Of a stretch of DNA of 26,249 nt, positions 1 through 9,331 are shown piece by piece. Position 1 is the stretch's first letter, and every line of letters starts with the position of its first letter. Both the position numbers and the translations under genes were made by a program. The stretch is from Dissophora ornata (taxonomy: Eukaryota > Mortierellomycota > Mortierellomycetes > Mortierellales > Mortierellaceae), in contig MU617031.1 in the NCBI GenBank assembly GCA_025201705.1, positions 1 through 26,249 of the forward strand. The letters run 5' to 3'. Under the pieces are notes generated by a model, which was given only the letters and a program-made list of their open reading frames with translations, had not been told where the DNA came from and made no database searches.

Positions 1-111
1 CTGTCCAAAGCTGGCTGATCAACAAAGATCGGCAGCGCTTCTGGGAGAGGGAGGAGGGGGAAGGTCACACCTCCACGATGGTGATGATCCTGTAAACATA
101 CCGAAAGCCAT
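1..111 (-). CDS. 5' end of an unidentified gene, cut by the window edge
   Basis: A start codon on the minus strand at 111-109 opens a 10-nt coding exon (111-102). A 61-nt intron follows (101-41), with a GTATGT donor, a strong pyrimidine tract and a CCCAG acceptor. The second exon (40-1) stays open to the window edge. The joined start reads MAFEALPIFVDQPALDR (last codon split by the edge). Upstream, at about 112-250, the minus strand is pyrimidine-rich like a 5' UTR. Seventeen residues are too few to assign a family. Without splicing, the same ATG reads only about 30 codons before a stop. The intron quality is the main support, and the call is tentative. Confidence 0.42.
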
Positions 112-262
112 TATAAAGAGAGTGTAGTAAGGGGGGAAGAGAGGGTGAAGAGATAGAGGCACAGTACGGATGAGCGTATATGCGATGGAGGCGATGAGGA
201 GAAGGAAAGGGAAGAGAGAACGAACGGAGTTGATCAGCTTGTGTTGGTCTCCACCTTAGACC

Positions 263-287
263 TTTTTTTTTTTTCTTTTTTTCTTTT
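263..287. repeat. Poly(T) tract with two C interruptions
   Basis: A run of 12 T, C, 7 T, C, 4 T lies in the shared promoter region between two divergent genes. Poly(dA:dT) tracts like this commonly exclude nucleosomes in fungal promoters. That role here is inferred. Confidence 0.7.
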
Positions 288-676
288 GTTTAGATTTTTA
301 GGTGACAGTCACGAATCGGAGAGCGAAGACTCTTTGCTTGAACGAAAGAAGAAAAAGAAAATAGGGACGAAACGCGTGGCCTACGGAGGCTGTGCCTCCC
401 TATTGGACATCTTGGGCAGAGAGAAACGGTGGGGAGTAGAGTCTCTAGCCGGGCGGTAGGAGGAAGGGGAGGCCATTAAAGAATAAAAGCCAAGAGGATA
501 TGTCTACGCAGAGCAAGGGGGAGGAAGGGTATGAGCAAGAGTCAGCGATATCTAGAGATCGACGACTATCATGGGACCAAAGCGGCCGTTGCAGCCCGTT
601 CCAGAGGGCATGTCTGAGCCACACAGCATGCAATGAGCGAAAATCTCATGCTTTTTTTGTTCATGAGTATTCAAGA

Positions 677-715
677 AACACACACCAACACAATACACAC
701 ACATATACACACACG
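677..715. repeat. CA-rich imperfect dinucleotide repeat
   Basis: Alternating CA units with TA and CC interruptions lie just upstream of the epimerase start codon at 733, probably in its 5' UTR or core promoter. It is a low-complexity microsatellite, and an open frame running through it should not be taken as protein. Confidence 0.7.
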
Positions 716-732
716 ACAATCCAGGAACCCCA

Positions 733-2353
733 ATGCCCATCAAAGTAAACATGACCACATTGCTCTCTTTGCGCCACCCCAATTCAAAAATAAACATGGT
801 CCAACTCTTACGCTTTACTTGCAATATCTTTATTATCGCGCTGAACAGTATCTGTCGCAACGAGCTGCTCAAGCAATCGACGTCGAGCTCATGTCACTGG
901 CAGGCGGTGGGTTTAGCTTTGAACAGCTCGTCGAACTTGGTGCGTATATCCCAGTCAGCGTTCTAATGCTCTCGCACATCCCGATTTCTCGTTAAACCTC
1001 ATCCTGAAATTATTTGTTGCCCTCGTACACTTGCAGCCGGATTCAGTGTTGCCCAGGCTATCACAAAGGAGTTCGACCGAGACAAGTATCCGAGGGTCGT
1101 CGTCTTTTCCGGGCCAGGGAACAATGGACTTGACGGTAACTTTTCGGTCGAGAGTCATGAAGAATGGAAACTCGTCAAGCATGGGTCTTAATGAAGGGTC
1201 GACTTTCTAGGTCTCGTTGCAGCACGACATCTTACTCACTTTGGATACCAACCCAAAGTGTACTACCCCAAACGGGCTGACAAACCCGCCAACAATGTAG
1301 GCTTTTTTTCTCTCCTTGAACATCCTTTAAAGAGCATCTCGTGCGATACGCTCGCCACGCTTTTTGGCTGACAAATGTTTTCGCACCCCCTGCACTTCCT
1401 GCTCGGTGCCAAATCACAGGGTCTCTTAAAACAGTGCACAGAATTGGACATCCCGTTCGTGGACTGCCCCGAGACAGTGTTACGCGAAAGTGATCTGGTC
1501 GTCGATGCCATCTTTGGCAAGTCACCTTACCGTTGCCCAAATGAAGAAGAAAAAAAGGCGCAACCTGGCAAGCATCTGAAAAATAACCCGTCTCCATCCC
1601 ACCTATGCTCCCCTCTCATCGCACATGTAGGATTCAGCTTCTCGGGAGATGTTAGACAGCCCTTCGTATCCGCGATTCAGGCCCTAAAGAACACCAAGCT
1701 TCCCATCGTCTCTGGTAAAGTCACAGCCAATGATAGCCAAGCATTTCTTCGTGTGAACTGATGAATGACTAGATAGGGTGCATTAACAGCAAGGGGTTTC
1801 ATTTATAATGCTACAGTCGACATTCCTTCAGCGTGGGACGTCGAGAAAGGTATGAGCGACAACGGCAGCAGGCCGGGCTACCTGGTGTTTGATGGGAAAC
1901 ATCATTTATCAAGTTCCAACTCATGCTAAATAAATATATCGACATGGTAGGAAATGTGAATGGAACAGGTTTCCAACCAACAATGCTGGTCTCGTTGACA
2001 GCGCCCAAGGAAGGTGCCAAGGACTTTTCGGGTCCCTTCCACTATCTCGGCGGCCGTTTCATATCCAGGTAAGAGCGCTGCCTTTCATCTCACGTTGATC
2101 TTTTGCGCATGGTTTTCGACACGATACATCTACAGATAATAAACGCACTTCCTGGAACCTTGTTACTAGGAGGATGGAAGACAAATGGGAATTGAACCTT
2201 CCAGAGTTCCCAGGGACAGACCAGTGCGTCAGATTAGACTCGGGCTCAGCCTCAAGTTCTGACACCACTTCTGATGCGAAGAAAAAAAAGGAAATCGGCA
2301 ACAAGATGGACAGGCACTTTCTGGACAATGTAGTCTCCCAAAGCTTTGCTTAA
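733..2353 (+). CDS. NAXE: NAD(P)H-hydrate epimerase (YjeF_N/AIBP family), nine exons
   Basis: The enzyme interconverts R and S forms of hydrated NAD(P)H so that the companion dehydratase can repair them. The family is mitochondrial or cytosolic.
Exons by splice signal and phase: 733-744, 849-939, 1037-1135, 1211-1296, 1420-1516, 1631-1714, 1817-1849, 1951-2068, 2170-2353. Together they give 804 nt, 267 aa.
The start was chosen because M-P-I-K spliced to [11 protein letters not shown] matches the usual family start. Motifs seen are the nucleotide loop GPGNNGLDG (residues 60-68), [29 protein letters not shown] and SLTAPK...YLGGRF near the C-terminus.
Oddities: two conserved glycines are replaced (L66, A162), the first coding exon is only 12 nt, and intron 5 begins with GC. 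The last about 40 residues are a Ser/Asp/Lys tail. The family assignment is secure. Full activity is less certain because of the substitutions. Confidence 0.93.
1517..1630 (+). other. GC-AG intron in the epimerase gene
   Basis: The donor is GCAAGT after exon base G1516, and the acceptor is TGTAG at 1630. Using it restores [13 protein letters not shown], the family-conserved segment. The nearest GT donor (1521), paired with an AG at 1636, keeps the frame but gives FGNFSGDV, which loses one conserved residue. GC-AG introns are a known minor class with this extended donor consensus. Confidence 0.8.
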
Positions 2354-2385
2354 ACACTTAGGCCTTGCAGCTTTCCAACCATGTA

Positions 2386-2391
2386 AATAAA
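2386..2391 (+). terminator. Polyadenylation signal AATAAA of the epimerase gene
   Basis: A canonical hexamer lies 33 bp past the TAA stop (2351-2353), in the 111-bp gap between this gene and the convergent secreted-protein gene. Confidence 0.55.
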
Positions 2392-2464
2392 TAAGAATCC
2401 ATTTGGGTTATTTTACTCTACAGAAAGGATCTCTCATCTAGCGTCTAATGCCTATTACAAGTTC

Positions 2465-3426
2465 TTAGTAGTCCGATGGATCATCATTGAACTCTTCATC
2501 ATCCTCTCCACCCTTTGGAGGTAGGATTTCCTCAAAGCCATCATCTTCCTCTACTTGCTCCTCTGGTTGTTCCTGAGTGAGTTCTTGGTTCTTCTCATCC
2601 TGGGTCTGTTCCAACTCTTCCTCTGTGAGGCCAGGATCCTGTTCGTCCTCACTTTCAAGATCCTCATCAGTCGTTGGCGTTGTCACCTCAGTCTCCTGAG
2701 TAACATCCTGGTGCATTTCGTTGTTGGATGTGTTAGGGTCCTCCTCTTCATTCTGCTGAGTTGTGGCTGGTACGACCGGCGTCTCCGGCACACAGTCGCG
2801 GTGACATGCATCGAACGCCTCAACACAGGCGGACATACTGATAGAGTTAAGTAGACATTCTTCCTCGGTCGACAGACATTCATCCACGCACCGGACCTCC
2901 TCTGGGGCTATTTTAGTGGCAAGTCGAGTTGGGAGGAGGAGGATGTTGTGTGTTAGTTCTCCTCGAATGCTGCTAGGTAATGACTCGGATACCCATTTAG
3001 GATTGATGGGCCCAATTTGCTGGAAGAATATTATTGAGAGCACTCTCTGCTGGCTGGACTGAGGCCTCGAGCTCATTTTTCTCTGGGCGTATTAGGTTAT
3101 GTTCCATGGTCCAAACGCAGTCCATCCTATCCTGTTGCTCAAGGAAACGACGGCAGGGGAAAACATAGAGAGCACCTGCTACCGTGGGTTTTCATTGCAT
3201 TGAAAAAAAGGATGCAACCCCCCATTTCAACACTGGGAAATGAAGGTCGTTCGTTGCTCCGTTGGAAAAAAAATAAAAGGGTGGCGCTTGCGCTAAATTT
3301 AGCCGGAAAGTGTGTCAGTTCTAGATACTACTTACTCTCCTGTGGAATGGGAATAGGTGCAGGAGCAGAGGATGCCAGGAGGACGAATGCCAACGAGGTG
3401 GCGAGTGCCATTGTTGTGAAACGCAT
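2465..3426 (-). CDS. Small secreted protein: six-cysteine module plus acidic Glu/Gln/Asp tail
   Basis: I do not recognise a named family. Exons are 3426-3336 and 2907-2465, giving 177 aa with a 428-nt intron. The intron has a GTAAGT donor, a CTAAC branch-like site and a TAG acceptor. A second acceptor six bases downstream would shorten the protein by two residues.
Residues 1-20 form a signal peptide (hydrophobic core MALATSLAFVLLASSA), followed by a short proline-rich stretch. At about residues 37-70 are six cysteines spaced C-X3-C-X6-C-X9-C-X6-C-X3-C. The remaining about 100 residues are strongly acidic and Thr/Glu/Gln-rich, with no transmembrane or GPI signal.
The start was chosen because it begins the signal peptide. 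The longer frame upstream has no signal and crosses CT-rich leader sequence. Likely extracellular or wall-associated; function unknown. Confidence 0.68.
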
Positions 3427-4039
3427 AGTAGAGAGAGAAGGGGGCAGAGATGAGCGCAAGCGGATTGTGTGGAAAGAGTCGGCAAAGGATGGAAAAGAGA
3501 AATGGGATTGCGTTGAGACCATTGAGAAAAATGGTGAGGTGGGCGTCATGTGCCACGTGATTTCGTGTGTTTGCAGTATCGAACGGTCATGAATCTCCAC
3601 TTCGAACATCTCCGAGGAGGATCTCCTTGCGCCCGTTTATCTGTGTGGTTCTTTTACGCGCTTGGCTGACAAAAATGAGGCACCCACGTCCTTGCACGCA
3701 CGATTTCTTTGCGCACTCACCACTCCCCGATTGAACAACTCTTTTGACGCGTGCTGTATGCATGTCCGACACTCTCTCTGTTGCACCAGTAACCGTATAA
3801 ACGCCCCTCATGCACAGCTCCTTGGCGCGAGGGTTGTGGGCACGGCCGGCTCGTGGTGAAGACGTACTCAGTTGCTGCAAAACGTTCCGAGCTGGTGGTT
3901 CAACAAAAGAGGCATGGTTTGGCACTACGTGTGATTCCCCAAGCATCCAGTGTAGTTCACAATGAATAAATGATGCCAGCTAAAATAAGAAAATCAAAAT
4001 AATACTAAAATTTATTTTATATAAATCGCTCCTGACATC
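3427..4039. promoter_or_regulatory. Upstream region of the secreted-protein gene and 3' flank of the wall-protein gene
   Basis: The 613 bp hold the promoter of the minus-strand secreted-protein gene and the 3' flank of the neighbouring minus-strand wall-protein gene. Visible items are a CACGTG palindrome at 3554-3559, 128 bp upstream of the secreted-protein ATG, and an AT-rich 3' flank at about 3961-4025. Open frames on both strands look like chance readings. I see no gene. Confidence 0.5.
4011..4016 (-). terminator. Polyadenylation signal AATAAA of the wall-protein gene
   Basis: TTTATT on plus reads AATAAA on minus, 24 bp past the stop codon at 4042-4040, in a very AT-rich stretch. Confidence 0.55.
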
Positions 4040-5391
4040 CTAGAGCGCACACAGCATGCTACAAAGTACAGCCACAGCCGCCCATATCATTCTGCTGCTG
4101 TCCATAGTCACCAAAGAACTGGCTGACGATCCACTGACTTCACTTCCATCCGCATTTGTGGGCTTGGCAGACTTAACCTGGGCCTGGCAGAGAGTCTTGC
4201 CACGAGCACTGGCCTTGACCTTGCTCAGCGTCGAACAATCGAAACTATTGCTGCTCGACTGGACCGACATGCCGCCTTGGACGGTCGACACAGCAGGTAG
4301 GCTGACATTGTTGAAGGCACCACGCATGTTCAGCACACCAGAGATATCTTTCAGCTTGTCAAATCCACTGACGTTGGTTAGCTGGGTGTTGTTGGCGATA
4401 AGCAAGGCACCTCCGATAGAGGTCAGTTCTGAAAAGGAGATATTGTTCAGCACGTTGTTCGATACAATGCTCAGCGTCTGACCAACGTTCTTCAGTTGAG
4501 GAACGGTGATGGTCTGGAGATTTGTCTCATCAAACGACAAGCTAGAGCTGACTTCCGACAATGAAGGGACCTGAAGGTCGGTCAAGTGGCGGAACGTGCA
4601 GTTGGAAACCGAAGTCAAGTTAGGGAGATGAAGGCTAGAGCCTTGGCCCTTGCCCTCCATCAGTCCGTTGGCAGCAATGACCAACCGTCCTGAGACTGCC
4701 GTCAGGCTGGGCATGTCGATGCTCTTCAAGAACTTGTTGTTGCTAATACCCAAGTCCGTTGCCTTGGGAAGACTGCTCCATGGCGTCGTTCCTGAGTTAT
4801 CCAGTCCAGTATCTTCGACTTTTAGTGAGTTTAGACTTTGGATACTGGGCAGGGAAAGCTGCCTCAGGCTGGGGGCTGTGATGATCTCGAGGCTGCCAAT
4901 AGATTTGAGATTGGGCATGTTAATGGCCGAGAGAAGTGTGTTGTTAAAACACGAGATGATGCCCGTGCTTGACTGGAGCCCGTCGAGCGAGAGTGTGGTG
5001 AGATAAGGGTTGGACACGACCTTGATGGATCCTGTGAGGCTCTTGAGAGCGGGCCAGCTAACAGCATTAAGGTTCGCACCAGTTATAGTAACAGTGCCAC
5101 TGAAGGTTGAGCAGGACGCCAGTGAGGAGAGATCTGCCTCGGAGGAGACTTGGACCTGGCTGGCACATGCTTCTATAGTACAATTATGGATGTGTAAGTA
5201 TACGAAAACAAGGGTCCAACACCAGGTACGCGTTCTTGTAGAAACGTGCGTGCAGACGAAGATTGCGGAGAATTTGAGGACAATTTTCCGTCTCCACAAT
5301 CCGCTCTCAATTGCACCAATTTACCTTGCTGAGCAGTTGTGGCGATGGCTGCAGAGAGCAACAGGAGCAAGCTGGAAGCAAGACGAGCCAT
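4040..5391 (-). CDS. GPI-anchored Ecm33/Sps2-like cell-wall protein
   Basis: Exons are 5391-5325 and 5172-4040, giving 399 aa, close to the usual size of fungal Ecm33 proteins. Ecm33-type proteins sit in the plasma membrane or wall and support wall integrity.
Residues 1-20 are a clear signal peptide (MARLASSLLLLLSAAIATTA). The body (about 30-350) is built of irregular leucine-rich, receptor-L-like repeats of the type LPNLTSVS / VPSLSEVS / VPQLKNVG, with many N-X-S/T sites. It ends in a Ser/Ala-rich linker and a hydrophobic tail after a GSSASS-like cleavage region, which is the GPI signal.
The splice joins Q22 to EACASQVQ; cysteines near both ends of the repeat body fit the family. The start was chosen by the signal peptide. 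The longer minus-strand frame starting inside the intron is a read-through. The Ecm33 identity is inferred from architecture, not from a close alignment. Confidence 0.8.
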
Positions 5392-6084
5392 TTCTTATTT
5401 GCTTTCTTTGAGACGCGGGGGACCTACGAACAAGCTGTGTGTATCTGGTGATGGGGCAGTAGCAGAGGGGGGAGTGTACGGACAAATAGTTTGCGATGAG
5501 ACAGAGAAAGGTTCGAGTGATGGTGGATCCGGGACAGGAACACCGGAAGAAAGGTCCTTTATATATGTATAGCCGCCGAGAAGGAGCATCAGACATTCGG
5601 TATATCTCAATAGAAGCAAATGCTTTGTTGAAGGAGTGTTGGTCCTCTCTTGGGCCCTTTACTGGCTTAGAAAGCAACCCAACTGGAATCGTGTTCCTGG
5701 CCAACCTGCGATTCGGATGGATGTTTTGCCTTGTTGTGCAGGTCCGGCTTTGCCATGCGTCTGCGTTTCTATTTTATAAGTAAGGTTGCATTGCAGCCAG
5801 CGAGATTAAACCCGAACAGCTGGGCTGCTTTCAGAAGAATGTAATTTTAGAATTCGGACGCTGCGTGAGGGAACAGCCATCTGGGTTCAACTCGGTAGTT
5901 CGATATTCGCAAAAATGACTCCCAACAAAATGAGTTCTCTCTCTTCCCGCTCGCCATCGATTCCAAATCTCTCTTCATTCCATTCCACTTCCTGCTCTTG
6001 CTCAATCCCGACTCCGTCGATTCATTCCCATTCATCCCTTTTCGCTTTGTCCTTTGCATTCTAGTACCTCCCGGACTTGTCAAA
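5392..6084. promoter_or_regulatory. Divergent promoter between the wall-protein and Rieske genes
   Basis: This region is 693 bp between opposing start codons. A minus-strand TATATAAA lies at 5565-5558, about 170 bp upstream of the wall-protein ATG. CT-rich leader sequence (about 5930-6060) precedes the Rieske ATG, whose context is CAAAATG. No gene is supported inside. Confidence 0.5.
5558..5565 (-). promoter_or_regulatory. Candidate TATA box of the wall-protein gene
   Basis: On the minus strand this reads TATATAAA, in a GC-richer surround. It would place transcription start about 140 bp before the ATG at 5391. The position is plausible but untested. Confidence 0.4.
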
Positions 6085-6797
6085 ATGTCTGAAACCGTCA
6101 GCGCCACCACTTCAGCGATCCATTTCAGCACAGATAGTCTCACACAGGGACCAGCCAATCCTGCCACACCTTCAACTGTCACTGCAGACAATGCATCGTC
6201 GTCGAATACACCAGCAGCAGATGAAAAGACATCCCACACATCTTCACCGGCAACGGCAGCCGACTCTCTGACAGAGTCCATGTCTAACCTCGCAGTCGAC
6301 TCCTCCGAACCAAAACCTGATGCTGAGAATAAGAATGACAACAACGAGACTGAGTCCGTTAAAGAGCCCGAGGAAGAGCTCAGCCCTGAAGAGGCTAAGC
6401 TGAGGGCGAAAGGACTAAAGAGCACCCATCGTTCTGGGTTCTATGTCCATATCGATTCCCCAAGGAGACTTCGTATTCAGACCAAGTCCAAGACCTTTGA
6501 TCTGGACCGGTATTGCCCACACGCTAATGCAGATTTGCTGAAATGGGTATGTTTTTGAAACAGCAACACAAGGGGCTGCCAACACTGTGGCAAAGTTGCG
6601 ATTGTGGTACATGTGTTAATTTTTAACCTTGATCTCTCTCTCCCGATCTTTTACAGGGCGTGCTGCGGGCAGACATGACGCTACGATGCGGCGTGCATTA
6701 CTGGGGATTTGATCTGGTCAAGAATGGACAGTGTATTGCACATCCAGACGAGACATTGAACGCCTGTCCAGTCGTGGATTCTGGGATGGAGTGGTAG
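6085..6797 (+). CDS. Rieske-type [2Fe-2S] domain protein with disordered N-terminus
   Basis: Exons are 6085-6546 and 6657-6797, giving 200 aa. The cluster motif is split by the intron. C144-P-H146 lies in exon 1 and C165-G-V-H168 in exon 2, with 18 residues between H146 and C165. This fits the Rieske pattern C-X-H...C-X2-H, and YWGFDL follows as in soluble Rieske ferredoxin-like domains.
Residues 1-110 are Ser/Thr/Ala-rich, then acidic (EPEEELSPEE), and look disordered. No signal peptide or membrane helix is visible, so it is probably soluble, unlike the cytochrome bc1 Rieske subunit. An electron-transfer role is inferred; the partner oxygenase or reductase is not in the window.
The ATG at 6085 was preferred over one 29 codons upstream because of its better context and because the upstream part reads as leader sequence. 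Confidence 0.85.
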
Positions 6798-7879
6798 TTT
6801 AGAGGGTCCCCCATTTTGATATATAATAACCAGTACAGTACATATTTTTTTTTTTTTGGCCATTTCGAATCAGAATCAACGGAGTATGAGAGGGGCATGG
6901 TGCAATAATGTTTTCTTTAGATAGTTGAAATGCGGGATCCTGATTGTGCGTCCTTGTCAATATCAACGCACGGTGGATAAAGCTTTAAGAATGAATATAC
7001 GCGCCGTAACTTGCAGAACATTTAATCGAGCGCTTTTGCCGACGTGTGTGTTCATGCACTATGCGAAGCATAGTCTCGGGGTTCCTTTGTAATATGCTAC
7101 GACTGCAACGCTGTGGGTCAGAACACTAGAGTTCGCCAGTTGTTCTCATGAAAGGACGAAGAACAATGAGTGCCGATATACCAATCGAGCCATTATTGCA
7201 AGTTGAACAACTTGCATCTGCAGCCGATCTTGCTTGGTTCCACACGATTGCTGACCCTGCCATCATCGCACGTGTTTGTTTCTATGCCTGGGAGAAGTTT
7301 ACGAAGCTGATTTTAAGTTTACTGAGATGTAAAAATGGTGTGTGGAATAGGAGTATCAGAACGGATTGACATAGTTCGGTAGCTCGATCGTTGCTGGGAA
7401 AGAGTTTGCGGACACGATGTGAACATGGACCGTGGCCTCGGCTTCACTGCACCTGGCGCTAGCTGCGACCAAACTTGTTGAGGTAGAGGAGGGTACGTGG
7501 GATGTACATTACAATTAGAAACGCAATTGTCGCTTGTCGCTTGTCGCTTGCTATATCTTAATGACAAGTGTTTTGGCGGCCATTGAAAACGAAACAGTTG
7601 CACTCAGCACAGTATCTTCGAGTCGCACGAGTGCAAGTAGGTCAGGACGTATTCCTGTAAACCGACAAGTGGAAAGAAAAATACGCTATATATCTATTCC
7701 TCATTGTTCAGCACCCTGTTATTTTCGACACCTGTTAGGGACATAGTTGCCAAGACAACTCCCTACACAGTTTCATTCGATTAGCGGAAAGGACGAGCAC
7801 AAGAGCTCAAAGTATGACCTGAGCTATGACTTCTATTATTTTCACATTTTGTTTTTACCCAACCCAAGAGTGCAGATTG
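6798..7879. other. Gene-poor convergent interval
   Basis: About 1.08 kb lie between the stops of the Rieske gene (+) and the LENG1-like gene (-). It holds a 15-T/A-type low-complexity patch near 6847-6859, a triple heptamer repeat at 7527-7547, and an unassigned 73-codon plus-strand frame at 7148-7369. Another frame at 7561-7746 also shows no family features. I could not build a convincing spliced gene. It may hold a degraded gene, long 3' UTRs or a non-coding transcript. Confidence 0.45.
7527..7547. repeat. Three tandem copies of the heptamer TTGTCGC
   Basis: Three perfect 7-bp units stand head to tail in the gene-poor gap. The repeat is short and could be simple slippage. Confidence 0.7.
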
Positions 7880-9331
7880 CTAGTAGGGTCGTGTGCGAGT
7901 GCTGTCATTATGTCTCATTAATACCCCTCCCCTATGGTCACGAGTTCGATCCTGATTCCAACCTGAATCACCATTACGATCCCGACCTCTTTCCTGGTTC
8001 CTGTCGCGGTTGTAGTCGTCACGTTCCATACGACCTCTGCCTTGCGGCTTATCTTCATGAAAGCTCTTGCTATGCGACGAGTGTGCGAGGGACGTAGCCT
8101 GGGGGTTAAATTGCTGACTGTATGCACCGGTGGGCCGATGGTGTTCATTAGGATCGACGTAGTTTGGATTCAGTAGCGCCCGCGCCTTGGCCTTTTCTGC
8201 CTTCTCCCGTTCTAGTCGCTCCTTCCTCAACCTGTCCATTGTGCTCATTTGCACTCCCTTAGACTCCTACATGTAAGTAGGAAATATGTGTGAGCTCAAA
8301 GCTGACGGATGAAAATGAGATTTGATTCAAGCGTGTGGCCATGTGTTTACCGAGGAGGGCAGAGTTTCCCTCTTTCTTGGTCTCTCTGGTCGTTTAGTGC
8401 GGTAATCTGGCGAAGGTGATCTGCTTTTATCCCTGCGAACCCTTTCCCGTTTATCCAGCATCTTTTTCACCAAATTGAGCGGATCTTCTCTGGTCTTTGA
8501 GAACCCATTGGCGTCCTCCCTAGTAGCGACGCATTGTTTGTTAAAATCTCAAATGTGGATCTGTCAAGATTAGCAAACATCTGTCAGAGACTCACTTCCT
8601 GCGGGATGTGGTCATAGATCCTGCATGTTTGCTGGTGTACCATGGGGACTGTCCTACATATATAAGCGAGTTCTGGTGAGTCTGGTGTCCACAACACGAA
8701 CCCTGAACGAGGCTTTAACACCCTTCATTACCTTTAACGCCTGTATCCAGGTGCATTGCCACGGTGCGATCCCATTTTTCTTTTTTCGCTTTTACTTCGG
8801 CCTCGTTCTCGGGATTTCCCTGTCGGCTCTTTGTGTCATGTTGCTCAAGATCCGACCAGAAATTGACATGTTGCGCGGCGACGGTGACCGCCTTTGTATC
8901 CTCTGGAACTGGTGGCCCCACAGTACTCTGTCCCTGATCCCTGTCCTGTTCTGATTGTTCATCACCAAGGTTATTGGACAATCGCTTTTGTGCACGTTGC
9001 CGAAGAACTGTCAGGCGATGCTCGCGATCCTATGCAAGAAAAATCGCAACAAATATCACTGCTAGCTCTCAAAGCCCTGAAGGAACGTCGGAGGGCATAT
9101 TTTGTGATGTTGAGGCCTTACTGCTGCGATGGCGCGGTCGTTGGTCTGCTTCTCTTCTTCTTCGGCCTTGGCCTCGTCGCGCCGGACCTTGTCGCGATTC
9201 TTTTGGTTGTAGACATGCCAACTATGGGAGCGCAATTAACAGCAAATGAAGAACTGGTTAGCCTCCGCTGTTGCAGTTGATTCCGGTTGCGTTCATTCCT
9301 CTCTCTACCTCTTGTGCGGCAGAATGTTCAT
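7880..9331 (-). CDS. LENG1-like protein with N-terminal CIR domain, six exons
   Basis: Exons: 9331-9309, 9221-9122, 9029-8732, 8653-8596, 8519-8351, 8266-7880. Phases all agree; 344 aa (human LENG1 is about 264).
The N-terminus MNILPHKSWHVYNQKNRDKV, followed by RRDEAKAEEEE, is the Cir_N signature. Mid-protein AEVKAKKEKWDRTVAMHL leads to GQSPWY, then REDPLNLVKKML. The C-terminal part holds the family segment MDRLRKERLEREKAEKAKAR ... YSQQFNPQ. The last about 80 residues are rich in Arg/Asp (NRDRNQERGRDRNGDSG), resembling RS/RD-like tails of nuclear RNA-processing proteins.
CIR-domain proteins are nuclear and linked to splicing or transcription; the exact role is not established. The start was fixed by the 23-nt first exon, which restores the conserved N-terminus. 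Confidence 0.92.

Larger units (their letters stand above)
112..732. promoter_or_regulatory. Divergent intergenic/promoter region
   Basis: About 620 bp lie between the start codon of the left-edge gene (minus) and that of the epimerase gene (plus). The part near 120-240 is purine-rich on plus, meaning CT-rich on the minus strand. A nearly pure T tract runs at 263-287. CA-rich microsatellite-like sequence lies at 677-715, just before the epimerase start. Short open frames here show no family resemblance, and I see no coding gene. Confidence 0.55.

Noticed and set aside
633..848. Longer N-terminus for the epimerase through the CA repeat
   Set aside because: It would translate a microsatellite. 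The MPIK exon with a GTAAAC donor gives the conserved start instead.
2908..3076. Unspliced start of the secreted protein (203-codon frame)
   Set aside because: It has no signal peptide, and the region contains a branch site, pyrimidine tract and acceptor of the 428-nt intron. The spliced form gains a clear signal peptide.
5010..5411. 133-codon plus-strand frame over the wall-protein 5' end
   Set aside because: It is antisense to a signal-peptide exon and intron of the Ecm33-like gene and has no recognisable content.
7148..7369. 73-codon frame in the gene-poor gap
   Set aside because: It has no family similarity that I recognise, no convincing splice partners, and its length is within chance. 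Mentioned as part of the gap only.
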